A stretch of 64,000 bases of DNA, taken from NCBI GenBank assembly GCA_031556475.1, contig JAVBSY010000008.1, positions 93,080 through 157,079 on the forward strand. Direction: 5' to 3'. The DNA is from Azoarcus sp031556475. GTDB taxonomy: Bacteria; Pseudomonadota; Gammaproteobacteria; Burkholderiales; Rhodocyclaceae. The notes below the pieces were generated by a model. That model did not search any database. It saw nothing but the letters and a program-made list of their open reading frames with translations, and had not been told where the DNA came from. Each line of letters begins with the position of its first letter. Positions within the stretch are counted from its first letter, which is position 1. Shown piece by piece: positions 33,132 to 41,338 of this stretch. Position numbers and translations under genes: made by a program.

Positions 33132-33440
33132 TCACCCGACCATTTCGCGTTGAGCGGACGGCGGCATGCTTTTCACGGGGTAGAACTCGCCCGGCAGCCA
33201 CCAGTACATGAAGTGGGTAAAGAACCCGCTGTGGCGCGCGGCCTTGAGCCGCGCGATCCGTTTGCAGACCAGCCAGCCGACGATCGCCGAGCCGATGAAC
33301 GCAGGCGTCGTCCCCCGGATCATTCCCGCGCAGAGGCAGGCGCAGAAGGGAACAGCAATGTCCAGTTCCCACAGCCCCAGCTTCCACGGGTCATCCAGGC
33401 GGCGCAGAATCCGGTCTTCCCGGCTTTCGTCGGCTGTCAT
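33132..33440 (-). CDS. traL: TraL: VirB3-like inner-membrane transfer protein
   Basis: 102 aa. RILRRLDDPWKLGLWELDIAVPFCACLCAGMIRGT is the TraL/VirB3 opening with a membrane helix, followed by a second helix (AFIGSAIVGWLVCKRIARLK) and the HSGFFTHFMYWWLPGE block. It starts 1 nt after the pilin stop, giving the F order A-L-E-K-B. Confidence 0.94.
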   Translation of the reverse strand: MTADESREDRILRRLDDPWKLGLWELDIAVPFCACLCAGMIRGTTPAFIGSAIVGWLVCKRIARLKAARHSGFFTHFMYWWLPGEFYPVKSMPPSAQREMVG

Positions 33441-33441
33441 G

Positions 33442-33807
33442 TCAGATCACCGAGCCGGCGATGGCGAAGGCGACGGTGAGCCCGACCGCGGCGAAGATGG
33501 CCAGCCCGATGTAACCGAGCACCGGCCCGAAGTTCTTCAATGCCGCCAGCGAGATCAGCGCGACGAGGAAGCCGACGATGATGATCAGCGCCTTGGCGCC
33601 GGTATTCATGTCGGCGAACTGCTTGACCGCGGTTTTCAGCGGGCCGAGTCCGGTCGCGCTGTCGACCGATCCCATGTCGAGTTCGACGGCATACGCGCTG
33701 CCGGCCACCGACACCATCATCGACGTCGCCGCGACGTAGGTGATCATCGCGCGCCGTTCGGCACCGGCTTTGATGCTGGATAAACGCTCCTTGAGCCAGG
33801 ATTTCAT
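33442..33807 (-). CDS. traA: TraA: F-type propilin
   Basis: 121 aa, the same length as F propilin. The long leader (KSWLKERLSSIKAGAERRAMITYVAATSMMVSVAGSAYA) ends in an AYA signal-peptidase site, leaving a ~78-residue mature subunit with two hydrophobic helices (ALIIIVGFLVALISLAALKNFGPV, YIGLAIFAAVGLTVAFAIAG) joined by a short basic loop, as in F pilin. First of the A-L-E-K-B cluster and overlapping the preceding two-repeat gene by 4 nt. No TraQ or TraX homologue was seen. Confidence 0.92.
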   Translation of the reverse strand: MKSWLKERLSSIKAGAERRAMITYVAATSMMVSVAGSAYAVELDMGSVDSATGLGPLKTAVKQFADMNTGAKALIIIVGFLVALISLAALKNFGPVLGYIGLAIFAAVGLTVAFAIAGSVI

Positions 33808-34274
33808 GCAAGACCTCTCTTTATCTTCATGTCATTGACAAATTTCGTGGTCGCGCGCATATGAACGATCTCCCTGACCCCGTCGATGGCCAGCGCCAGT
33901 TGCACCAGCGCGGTCGCGGTGTCGTGAAGATCGAGATGCAGCGCGTGATGTCCGCATGATTGAGCCCTCTTCAATTCTTGAAGGCGTTGAAAAATCTCGT
34001 CCGAAACCAGCAAGGGTTTTTCTGACTGCGCGCCGCCGCTTTCCAGCTTGCGGATGAAGTTGTCGGCCGCGCGCTTGCCCACGTCGGCAACGACGTCCGC
34101 TTTTTCCAGGGCGTAGGAGATCAGTTCCGAGGCAATGTCTTTCAGATCGAAGTGCAGCGTCTGGCGCCCGCCTTCCCTGAAGCTCTGGAGCCGTTGAAGA
34201 TCCCGGAAGGTCTGCGCTTCGATGTGCAGCGGCTTGAAGCCGGGGGTGAATTTCTTCTTGTTGTTCATCCGCAT
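33804..34274 (-). CDS. Two-repeat hypothetical protein upstream of the pilin gene
   Basis: 156 aa from ATG 34274 (within the end of the lytic transglycosylase gene, ATGCGGATGA). It contains two tandem copies of one ~60-residue unit. Unit 1 is FRDLQRLQSFREGGRQTLHFDLKDIASELISYALEKADVVADV and ends in NFIRKLESG; unit 2 is FQRLQELKRAQSCGHHALHLDLHDTATALVQLALAIDGVREIV and ends in KFVNDMKIKRG. The alignment F..LQ.L....G...LH.DL.D.A..L...AL is obvious. Soluble, no signal peptide. No family recognised; position before traA suggests a cytosolic regulator or adaptor of the transfer operon. Confidence 0.7.
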   Translation of the reverse strand: MRMNNKKKFTPGFKPLHIEAQTFRDLQRLQSFREGGRQTLHFDLKDIASELISYALEKADVVADVGKRAADNFIRKLESGGAQSEKPLLVSDEIFQRLQELKRAQSCGHHALHLDLHDTATALVQLALAIDGVREIVHMRATTKFVNDMKIKRGLA

Positions 34275-34753
34275 CGCCCCGTCCGCTCCAGGTTGGTCCG
34301 CGCCCGGTACACCTTCCAGGCATAGCGGCTGCGCGCCTGCTTGCAGGCCTCGCCCTTGAGTTGGGTGCAAGACGCGTTGTAGGCGCCTACCGCATCCCAG
34401 GTGTTGCCGTAGCGCGCCTTCTTTTCGGCGAGGATGTGCGCGCCGGCCTTGATGTTGGTGCACGCATCCCACAAATCCGAAGACCCGCCGATACCCAGCG
34501 CGCGGGCAAGGCCAGGCACGTTGCGGCTGTCGATCTGCATCGCACCGATGCCGACGCTATTCGTGCGCGACTGGTGGGAGCGGTTCAGGGCGTGGGCATT
34601 GAGGCTCGATTCGACGCAGGCAATTGCGGCAAGCTCGAGCGGACTGTGGCCGTAGGCCGCGGCGGCGGCCTCCCAGCATCCGGCGACACAGTTTCCATTT
34701 GCCAACAAGCAGGCCGACAGGCCGGTCAGGAGGGGAACCAATCGCAATCGCAT
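34265..34753 (-). CDS. Lytic transglycosylase (SLT domain), peptidoglycan-opening enzyme
   Basis: 162 aa with signal peptide (LVPLLTGLSACLLANGNCVAG). SLT/lysozyme-like domain: YGHSPLELAAIACVESSLNAHALN has the catalytic Glu (E of CVESS); SVGIGAMQIDSRNVPGLARALG, NIKAGAHILAEKKARYGNTWDAVGAYNA complete the fold. Counterparts (VirB1, F Orf169, P19) open the cell wall for the transfer pore. It is the first gene of the minus-strand transfer unit; no clear Shine-Dalgarno is seen before the ATG, so initiation may be weak. Confidence 0.92.
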   Translation of the reverse strand: MRLRLVPLLTGLSACLLANGNCVAGCWEAAAAAYGHSPLELAAIACVESSLNAHALNRSHQSRTNSVGIGAMQIDSRNVPGLARALGIGGSSDLWDACTNIKAGAHILAEKKARYGNTWDAVGAYNASCTQLKGEACKQARSRYAWKVYRARTNLERTGRCG

Positions 34754-34807
34754 GGGGCGGGAAATTCCATGTCAGGGAAAACCCGCACACCATAATGTGC
34801 GCAATCT

Positions 34808-34840
34808 CAATCAATCCGACAAAAATTTGACGGATTGATT
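34808..34840. promoter_or_regulatory. Inverted repeat with 16-mer copy 1, near the transglycosylase promoter
   Basis: AATCAATCCG (34809-34818) and CGGATTGATT (34831-34840) are exact inverses, 12 nt apart. The first arm is part of the 16-mer CAATCAATCCGACAAA that recurs at 35162-35177. One dimeric regulator binding both sites could coordinate the two divergent operons. Confidence 0.5.
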
Positions 34841-34870
34841 TAGGGGTGCACGTGTATAATGTTGCCCTCG

Positions 34871-34894
34871 AATTTCGGCATATTTGCCGAAATT
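34871..34894. promoter_or_regulatory. Perfect 10-bp stem-loop, AATTTCGGCA / TGCCGAAATT
   Basis: Arms 34871-34880 and 34885-34894 with a TATT loop. A pyrimidine-rich tract (TCTCTTTTT) follows on the plus strand, so it might terminate plus-strand transcripts or be a protein-binding or oriT element. Confidence 0.4.
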
Positions 34895-35028
34895 TCTCTT
34901 TTTATTCTTGTAAAACAAGGTATTGCAAATGTTTCAAGGCGCCTGTCATTGCGCGTGAATTTATGCCAACGTCTTTGATAATGCTTGCGGCATGTTGTGC
35001 AAAGGTAACGGCCCGACCCCAAAGGGTG

Positions 35029-35062
35029 CGCGGAAAGCACTGGAAAAATCGTGCTTTCCGCG
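35029..35062. promoter_or_regulatory. Perfect 12-bp inverted repeat, oriT hairpin candidate
   Basis: CGCGGAAAGCAC (35029-35040) and GTGCTTTCCGCG (35051-35062) are exact inverses separated by 10 nt (TGGAAAAATC). Inverted repeats next to a nick site are usual in oriT regions recognised by relaxases. No T tract follows, which argues against an intrinsic terminator. Confidence 0.45.
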
Positions 35063-35161
35063 AAACGGGAACATAAAAAGCTACCTGTAAAACAATGGTT
35101 TAATGGTAAAAATGGGGGAAAAGGCGTAAAAAAAGGGCATTAATTATACACGCCCGACCTC

Positions 35162-35177
35162 CAATCAATCCGACAAA
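35162..35177. repeat. Second copy of the 16-mer CAATCAATCCGACAAA
   Basis: Identical to 34808-34823 and in the same orientation, 354 bp away, 45 bp before the start of the plus-strand mobilisation operon. It here lacks the inverse partner arm. Confidence 0.75.
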
Positions 35178-35221
35178 CTTTTGTGGGATTTCCGGCTATT
35201 TGCTGCAATAAAGTGGGTGGC

Positions 35222-35668
35222 ATGGAAACCGCTGCCACACACAGAAAACAGGAACGGCAACTGCGCGGCCTGCTGGCCGTGTGCCGTCTGCTGCAATGGC
35301 ATCCCGTGTTGAGGGAACTGCTCGCGCACTACGATGGGCTTGCCGACGTCGTCTCCTCGCCGCGCGATGCGCCACGCGGCGCGCTCCTACACGAACTGCG
35401 GCACATCGCGCAGACAAGCGGCCAGCCCTCCGATGCGCTGTTCGCGCAGCGCATCGCGCAGCTGCCGTTTCTGTCCTACCGCGTGCTCTCCGTCGAGCGG
35501 CAACGCCCGACGCGCTGCACGTGGGATCCGTGCGCGCAACCCCTGGCGGCGTTTCGCCGCTCGGCGCAGGCGATCACCGCCTATCCCTCCCCTGACCCCG
35601 TTCTTCCGCCGCCCGTGGTGGAGCGGCGGTTGCTGACCGCAGTGCGCAGACAACGCTACGCTTCATGA
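35222..35668 (+). CDS. Hypothetical protein at the head of the relaxase operon, 148 aa
   Basis: Not recognised. ATG 35222 follows GTGGGTGG; the upstream extension to 35183 lacks a ribosome site. A basic, soluble, helical protein: HRKQERQLRGLLAVCRLLQWHPVLRELLAHYDGLADVV, LLHELRHIAQTSGQPS, RSAQAITAYPSP. The stop overlaps the traI ATG (ATGA), so it is coupled to the relaxase. An oriT-binding accessory protein is an attractive role by position only. Confidence 0.65.
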   Translation: METAATHRKQERQLRGLLAVCRLLQWHPVLRELLAHYDGLADVVSSPRDAPRGALLHELRHIAQTSGQPSDALFAQRIAQLPFLSYRVLSVERQRPTRCTWDPCAQPLAAFRRSAQAITAYPSPDPVLPPPVVERRLLTAVRRQRYAS

Positions 35669-37860
35669 TTCCCGTCGAAATCTGGTCCATCGTTCCGGCC
35701 GGCGCCGCCGCATGGGGGATTTGGCGTCTGATGAACCGGGACGCGAAACGCTTCCCTGCCCCAGTTCCGGAAGCTCAATCCGGATCCACTTCACGGCCGC
35801 GGCCGCGCTGGCCCGAGGCGACGCTCGCAGTGATGAACGCGCAGGCCTTGCTGCATGAAGTGGGTGCTGGCGCGCTGCTCCATGACGCGCAGCACGCCAG
35901 CCGGCTCACCGTCGAGACCTGGCGCGCACACGTCATGCCAGTCGTCGATGCCATGGCGGAACTGGTCCAGTTGCTGCCTGCTTCCGAATCGCATCACCAC
36001 GCGCAACCTGGCGGGCTGCTCCAGCATACGATCGAGACGCTGCTCTACGCCGTGCGGCTGCGCGCCGGCCATCTGCTGCCGCCTGGCGCGGACAGCGAGG
36101 AGCAGGGACGGGTGGAGCATCTGTGGACCGTCGGCTTGTGCATCGCCGCGCTCAATCACGACGTCGGCAAGATCGTGTCCGATCTTGTCGTCACGCTCTA
36201 CGACGATGCGAGCATGCAGGGCCGGCGCTGGCAGCCACTGACTGCATCGATGCGGGAAGCGGGCGCAACGGCCTACGCGGTCGGCTTTCCGCCAACTGGT
36301 GCACGCGACTACGGCGCACACCAACGCCTGGGCGCAACCCTGGTGCAACGCCTGGTGCCCGCGCAAACGATGGTCTGGATCGGACAGGATCCGCGCCTGG
36401 TCACGGCGCTGCTCGGCTATCTTGCCGGCGAATTGAACGACAACCCGGTCGCATCGATCGTCTCGGCAGCCGAACGCGAATCGGTACGGCGCAATCTCGC
36501 GCAGGGCTCGCGCACACGCTTTGCAAGCGCGCGCACCGTGCCGCTGATCGAGCATCTGATGGATGCGATCCGCGCGATGCTCGGCACGGGCGCGCTGCCG
36601 CTGAACCGTGCCGGCGCGGCCGGGTTCGTCTTCGAGGGCTCCGTCTGGTTCGCCTCCACGCGCTTGGCCAACGAGTGCCGCGACTGGCTGCGCGAGCATC
36701 GGCCCGATGCGTCCTGCCCCAGCGAGGACAAGAACGACCGCATCTACGACACGCTCCAGGAATACGGCGCCTGCCTCGTCAATCCCGCAACGGGCGGGGC
36801 GATCTGGAGTGCCGATATCGAACTGCCCCAGCATCGGTTTCAACTGAACGGGATGCTGCGCTTCGCGCTCGACAAGCTGTACCAGAAACCTGAGTCGTAT
36901 CCGGCCGACCTGCTCGGCCGGGTGTCCGTCCGCTCTGCCCTGCCCCAACAATCGGAGGAAGGCGCGAATGCGCCCGGCCCGGTTTCCGCCCCTGACGCCA
37001 CCGTCGCGCCGCCGGCGGCGGAAGTGATTGCCACGGTAACAACCAACGACGAACGGCAGGAGCCGAAGGCTGCCAAGCCACCGAAAGCACCCGCGGCCCC
37101 CACGCCTGAGGGGATGCGGCTGCCGAACCTACCGCCGCTCAAGAAGGAATCTTCCCCCTCCCCGTCCGTGCCGTCCGTATCGTCCATGCCACCCATGCCG
37201 CCCGCACCGCCCCTGGAGATGGACGGCGGCGACTACCTCGATGACGACGACGATATCGGCGTCGCTGTGTTCGCCGCCCGCGCCGAAGTACCCGTGGCGC
37301 GGGCGGAACCGCGCCAGGCGCCGACGATGAGCGATCAACCGATCGCGCCGCAATTGCATCCGCCCAAATCGTCGAAACGGCCGAAGGCGACAAAAGCGGC
37401 GGAAGCCGATGGTCCGGGGGAAGCGGCAACGCGGTTCATGGGCTGGATTCAGCAGGGGCTGGCCAGCGGCGTGCTGGTCTACAACGAACCGAAGGCGATG
37501 GTGCATTTCGTCCGCTACAAGGATGCGGTCATGATGCTGCTGATCTCTCCGCTGATCTTCCGCAAGTTCGCCGAAGAGTTCGGCGAAAACGGCGACGGCT
37601 CGCCCCAGCCCCCCGACAATCCGGTCCAGCCTGGCATGGGTATCCAACTCGCCTTTGCGCGCGCCGGCTGGCATCTCGCGGGTGCGAAGGGGCGCGGCGT
37701 GCATAGTTTCCAGGTCGTGCGCCGCGACAACGCAGGCGGCAACCTGGTCAATGGGTTTCTGATTCCGGAGCCGCAACGCTTCGTCAATCCGGTACCGCCG
37801 CCGAACGAACGCCTGATCTACTGGCCGGCGCCGGGGATCGATCCGAAGGCGGGTCTATGA
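35665..37860 (+). CDS. traI: TraI: MobH-family relaxase
   Basis: 731 aa. The TraI_2 domain carries the HD-hydrolase-like signature of MobH: the His cluster SHHHAQPGGLLQHTIETL at about residues 110-127 and NHDVGKIVSDL at about 165. The middle (residues ~430-590) is a Pro/Ser/Ala-rich linker, and the C-terminal TraI_2_C domain starts near TRFMGWIQQGLASGVLVYNEPKAMVHFV. It nicks oriT and leads DNA transfer. MobH with MPF-F occurs in SXT/R391 ICEs and IncH/IncP-7-type plasmids. Coupled to the gene before and traD after (both ATGA overlaps). Confidence 0.95.
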   Translation: MIPVEIWSIVPAGAAAWGIWRLMNRDAKRFPAPVPEAQSGSTSRPRPRWPEATLAVMNAQALLHEVGAGALLHDAQHASRLTVETWRAHVMPVVDAMAELVQLLPASESHHHAQPGGLLQHTIETLLYAVRLRAGHLLPPGADSEEQGRVEHLWTVGLCIAALNHDVGKIVSDLVVTLYDDASMQGRRWQPLTASMREAGATAYAVGFPPTGARDYGAHQRLGATLVQRLVPAQTMVWIGQDPRLVTALLGYLAGELNDNPVASIVSAAERESVRRNLAQGSRTRFASARTVPLIEHLMDAIRAMLGTGALPLNRAGAAGFVFEGSVWFASTRLANECRDWLREHRPDASCPSEDKNDRIYDTLQEYGACLVNPATGGAIWSADIELPQHRFQLNGMLRFALDKLYQKPESYPADLLGRVSVRSALPQQSEEGANAPGPVSAPDATVAPPAAEVIATVTTNDERQEPKAAKPPKAPAAPTPEGMRLPNLPPLKKESSPSPSVPSVSSMPPMPPAPPLEMDGGDYLDDDDDIGVAVFAARAEVPVARAEPRQAPTMSDQPIAPQLHPPKSSKRPKATKAAEADGPGEAATRFMGWIQQGLASGVLVYNEPKAMVHFVRYKDAVMMLLISPLIFRKFAEEFGENGDGSPQPPDNPVQPGMGIQLAFARAGWHLAGAKGRGVHSFQVVRRDNAGGNLVNGFLIPEPQRFVNPVPPPNERLIYWPAPGIDPKAGL

Positions 37861-39926
37861 GCAATCCACTGGAGGCGAAGCTGCGCCCAGCGGTGGAACT
37901 GATCCCCGCGACCGCCTACTCCGTGGCCTCCGCGCTCGTGATCGCCGGTCCCGTATGGCTGACCCCGGCCTGGACCGAGCGCGCCGCGGTCTCGCTGACC
38001 TTGCTCGGCCTTTCGGCATTGAACGGCCATCGCGCCTGGCAGGTGCTGCGCTACCGGCGCAACCTGCGCGTGCTCAAGCCCTACGTCCTGCGTCCGGAAC
38101 AAATCCCATGGTCCAGGCAGACGCTGTTTCTGGGCATGGGATTTCGATGGACGGCGCAGCATACGCAGCGCCTGGCCGAGACGGCGCTACCGCACAATCT
38201 GCGCTACCTGCGGCCCAACCTGGCCTATCGTCTCGCGCGCCGTTTCGAGGCGAGAACCGAACATCTGCCCCAGTTCTCGAGATTGCGCGCATTGACCGGC
38301 CATCCGGCGTGGTGGAATCCCGCCGCGCCGCTGCCCGACGTCGGCGGCAATCCCGCGCTGCACGGCGTCGAGCCGGACGAACATCCGATCCATATGTCGC
38401 TGTCGACCCGTGTCGCGCACACGCTCGTGCTGGGCACGACACGGGTTGGGAAGACACGGCTGGCCGAGATTCTCATCACGCAGGACATTCGGCGCGGCGA
38501 CGTGGTGATCTGTTTCGACCCGAAGGGCGACAAGGATCTGCTGATCCGCATGTATGCCGAGGCCCGCCGCAATGGACGGCCCTTCTACGTTTTTCACCTA
38601 GGTTATCCGGCGCTCTCGGCCCGCTACAACCCGATCGGCGCGTTCAGCCGCGTCACCGAGGTCGCCACGCGCACGGCCGATCCGCTTCCCTCCGAGGGCA
38701 ATTCGGCCGCGTTCAAGGAGTTCGTCTGGCGCTTCGTGAATGTGCTGGCAAAAACCATGGTGGCGCTGGGCGAGCGCCCCGATTTCGCCAAAATCTACGC
38801 CTACGCGGTCGATACCGAGAATCTGGCCGTGCGTTATCTGACGCAATGGCTGAACAAGATAAAGCCTGGCTGGGAAGATTCGCTCGGGAGGATCCAAAAG
38901 GAACAGGGCAAGGAACTGGCGGGCCGGGCACAGAAGACCAACCGCTCGCTCGACACCTTGCTCATCGTGACCTACATCCGCGAACAAGGCCTGCGCGAGC
39001 CGCTCGTCGACGCGCTGCTGTCGATCCTGAGCAACGACCGGACCTATTTCGAGAAGCTGGTTTCTTCCCTCTATCCCCTGCTCGAAAAGCTCACGACCGG
39101 GCGGATCGCGGAACTGATCTCGCCCGACTACCTCGATCTGGCTGATCCGCGCCCGATCATCGACTGGATGAGCGTCATCAACCAGGGGGCGGTCGTTTAT
39201 ATCGGATTGGATTCGCTGTCCGACAGTGAAGTGGCCGGCGCGGTCGGTACCGCGATGTTCGCCGATCTGACCAGCGTCGCCGGGCAGATTTACAAGTTCG
39301 GCGTCGGCGCCGGCCAACTCGCGCCAGGTACGCGCAAGCTGGCGCTGCATGCCGACGAATTCAACGAGCTCGTCGGCGACGCCTTTATCCCGATGGTGAA
39401 TAAAGCCGGTGGCGCCGGCTATCAGGTCACGGCCTACACGCAAACCTGGGACGACGTGGAGGCGAAGATCGGCTCCGCGCCGAAGGCGGCGCAGATCGGC
39501 GGCAACTTCAACTCGCGTGTCTTCCTGCGCGTGGAAAACACGACGACGGCCGAACTCCTGACCGAGAAGCTACCGCAGGTCAACGTCGCCACCATCCAGC
39601 CCGCATCGGGTGCGTCGGACACCAACGATCCGACCGATTTCGCGGAATTCGCCGCGCGCAATGAAGACAAGATCAACGTCACACAGGTGCCGATGCTCAC
39701 CCCGGCCGATCTGATCCAGTTGCCGAAGGGACAGGCTTTCGCGCTGATCGAGGGCGGACAACTCTACAAGATCCGCATCCCGTTGCCGGACAACAGCGGG
39801 GATCCGATGCTGCCCGCCTCACTTGCCGAGATGGTGCAGGACATGGAAAGACAGGCTGCCGAGCGCGCCGGCAACGGCCCGCCGAAGCAGTCGATCGTTC
39901 AGGAGGGGCGCGGCAGTGGCTGGTGA
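37857..39926 (+). CDS. traD: TraD: type IV coupling protein (VirD4-like ATPase)
   Basis: 689 aa. Two N-terminal membrane helices (AYSVASALVIAGPVWL, AAVSLTLLGLSALNG), then Walker A LGTTRVGKTRLAEILI at about residue 193 followed by VVICFDPKGDKDLL, and Walker B LALHADEFNELVGDAF near 500; VTAYTQTWDDVEAKIG is the sensor-like motif after it. It matches the SXT/MobH TraD subclass. It docks the relaxosome to the transfer pore. Confidence 0.96.
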   Translation: MSNPLEAKLRPAVELIPATAYSVASALVIAGPVWLTPAWTERAAVSLTLLGLSALNGHRAWQVLRYRRNLRVLKPYVLRPEQIPWSRQTLFLGMGFRWTAQHTQRLAETALPHNLRYLRPNLAYRLARRFEARTEHLPQFSRLRALTGHPAWWNPAAPLPDVGGNPALHGVEPDEHPIHMSLSTRVAHTLVLGTTRVGKTRLAEILITQDIRRGDVVICFDPKGDKDLLIRMYAEARRNGRPFYVFHLGYPALSARYNPIGAFSRVTEVATRTADPLPSEGNSAAFKEFVWRFVNVLAKTMVALGERPDFAKIYAYAVDTENLAVRYLTQWLNKIKPGWEDSLGRIQKEQGKELAGRAQKTNRSLDTLLIVTYIREQGLREPLVDALLSILSNDRTYFEKLVSSLYPLLEKLTTGRIAELISPDYLDLADPRPIIDWMSVINQGAVVYIGLDSLSDSEVAGAVGTAMFADLTSVAGQIYKFGVGAGQLAPGTRKLALHADEFNELVGDAFIPMVNKAGGAGYQVTAYTQTWDDVEAKIGSAPKAAQIGGNFNSRVFLRVENTTTAELLTEKLPQVNVATIQPASGASDTNDPTDFAEFAARNEDKINVTQVPMLTPADLIQLPKGQAFALIEGGQLYKIRIPLPDNSGDPMLPASLAEMVQDMERQAAERAGNGPPKQSIVQEGRGSGW

Positions 39927-40632
39927 CGGTACGACGTTCGAGGGTGGCATACGGACTGCGATCCTGTCGCCTTTCCGCTGGGTGCTGTTCATCGTCGCCC
40001 TGGTGCTGGGGGTTGTCGTCGGGCGCATCCTGATCGACGGCTCAGGCCTTGCCGGCAAGATCGCGCCGGAAGATACGCCCCTGCAAACGTCTTCCCTGGA
40101 GCAAGAGTTCGCCGTTGCACAGCAGTGCCCCGATTTTTTGGGGTCGACGCATGAACGGGCGCAACGCTGGGTCCAGTGGGTATCGGTCACATTCCTGGAA
40201 CCCCAAAAACATCCGGAAAAAGCGGCCGGAACAAGTAAGGCGAATCTCGGGAAGACCGATATCGAGGCGGCGTTCCAGCGTGGCGTCGATCGGCTTGGCA
40301 TGGAATTGACCGCCGTTCCGCATGGCGTGCTCATTCTCACCGCCCGCCTGGCGATTGTGGTTTCTTTCATCCCGACCCTGGCCCTCGGGTTCGTGCTCGC
40401 CCTGCTCGATGGTCTGGCTGCGCGCAGCATCCGCCGATATGCCGGTGCGCGCGAATCCGCAACGATCTATCACCGGACGAAGTATCACAACGTCGTGTTC
40501 GTGACCGTTGTGACCGTCGCATACCTCTGGTGGCCCTGGCCTGCCGTTCCCAATCCATATGCGATTTTAGCGGTCATCTTCTCGGCGCTTTTATTGCGGT
40601 TTCAAGCCAAGTTCTACAAAAAATACGTGTGA
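39916..40632 (+). CDS. DUF4400 / TraJ-like membrane protein of MobH elements
   Basis: 238 aa from GTG 39916, chosen because AGGAGG lies upstream and the frame before it overlaps traD out of frame. Membrane helices at the N-terminus (RWVLFIVALVLGVVVGRIL), middle (IVVSFIPTLALGFVLALLDGL) and C-terminus (VVFVTVVTVAYLWWPW, YAILAVIFSALLLRF). The block LAARSIRRYAGARESATIYHRTK is typical of DUF4400 proteins that follow traD in SXT/R391-like and related ICEs. Function not established; it may assist TraD. Confidence 0.8.
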   Translation: MAGDGTTFEGGIRTAILSPFRWVLFIVALVLGVVVGRILIDGSGLAGKIAPEDTPLQTSSLEQEFAVAQQCPDFLGSTHERAQRWVQWVSVTFLEPQKHPEKAAGTSKANLGKTDIEAAFQRGVDRLGMELTAVPHGVLILTARLAIVVSFIPTLALGFVLALLDGLAARSIRRYAGARESATIYHRTKYHNVVFVTVVTVAYLWWPWPAVPNPYAILAVIFSALLLRFQAKFYKKYV

Positions 40633-40660
40633 GTGGAGATGAGCCGGACGCTGCACGGCC

Positions 40661-41338
40661 TTATCGCGTAGCGTCTGTGTTGATTGCCGGGCTAGCGGTA
40701 CTGGTAGCAACGACTGCCCCTAGCTTTGCTATCACGACTTTTGAAAGCTCTATATATTGCTCAACTGATTCGACTGATGGAGAAAACCCTCTCTCATGAA
40801 TAGCCCGATTCCGAAGACTCTGAAGCTCTCGAACGAGCATTGACTCTTCAAAAGAGATGACTCCGCGATTCTCCAATTCCCTCAGACAAGACAAAAATGG
40901 AGTATGGGGCGTTCCTGTATAGGCAATTCCAAATTTTTGGAAAACTTTTTTAGCCGAGTGTTCTATTTCAAGCCATGTTTTTATCACCGCTCCGTTTGGA
41001 TCGGCTGCGGCGATTGCCTTTTCGCGCTCTGTAATTTTCGGCGGCTGCTTGCCCTCTAAGCTATTTTCTGTCAGAACCTCAACTTCCTTTTCAAATTCAA
41101 GTTCTGCTGTACCAACTTTTCCTCTCCTCAATCTCAAAAAGAGGCTCTTTATTTCAGGATGAAAAGAAGATAGCCCGTAGGCTGTGACAATCGGCCACGC
41201 TAGATTCTTCGTGATTTCGGCAATGAAGGTGAGACAATCCATTTTTGTACCGCCAACTAGTGTCCTGATCGAGAAGTTCAATGAACTAACAACGGGCAAG
41301 CTGAATCTGTCGTGTACCCTGGGGGTAAGACGTAGCAC
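40661..41338 (-). CDS. Hydrophobic-segment + HEPN-like (DUF4145-like) protein of the defence operon
   Basis: 225 aa from a GTG overlapping the NACHT stop (TAGTG), or 193 aa from ATG 41242, where no ribosome site is seen. The N-terminal part has one possible membrane segment (KNLAWPIVTAYGLSSF) followed by a basic stretch (FLRLRRGK). The C-terminal domain contains ELENRGVISFEESMLVRELQSLRNRAIHERG, with an Rx4H (RNRAIH) as in HEPN/DUF4145 proteins. HEPN folds are often RNases or toxin scaffolds. Codon use is more A/T-rich than neighbours. Last gene of the putative anti-phage operon, which faces the end of the plus-strand mobilisation operon. Confidence 0.65.
   Translation of the reverse strand: MLRLTPRVHDRFSLPVVSSLNFSIRTLVGGTKMDCLTFIAEITKNLAWPIVTAYGLSSFHPEIKSLFLRLRRGKVGTAELEFEKEVEVLTENSLEGKQPPKITEREKAIAAADPNGAVIKTWLEIEHSAKKVFQKFGIAYTGTPHTPFLSCLRELENRGVISFEESMLVRELQSLRNRAIHERGFSPSVESVEQYIELSKVVIAKLGAVVATSTASPAINTDATR

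Larger units (their letters stand above)
34754..35221. other. oriT: Gene-free divergent region, candidate oriT plus divergent promoters
   Basis: 468 bp between the two divergent transfer operons, with much lower GC than the genes. It holds a repeated 16-mer CAATCAATCCGACAAA at both ends (34808-34823 and 35162-35177), a stem of AATCAATCCG/CGGATTGATT (34809-34840), an AATTTCGGCA/TGCCGAAATT stem (34871-34894), and a 12-bp stem at 35029-35062. Two short frames within it (34840-35040 minus, 34846-35076 plus) have no Shine-Dalgarno or plausible composition. The position next to the relaxase operon and the stem structures fit oriT, but MobH nick sites have no motif I could recognise. Confidence 0.5.

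Noticed and set aside
34840..35076. Two short frames in the divergent region (34840-35040 minus, 34846-35076 plus)
   Set aside because: No Shine-Dalgarno, odd composition, overlap with each other and with hairpins; better explained as oriT/promoter DNA.
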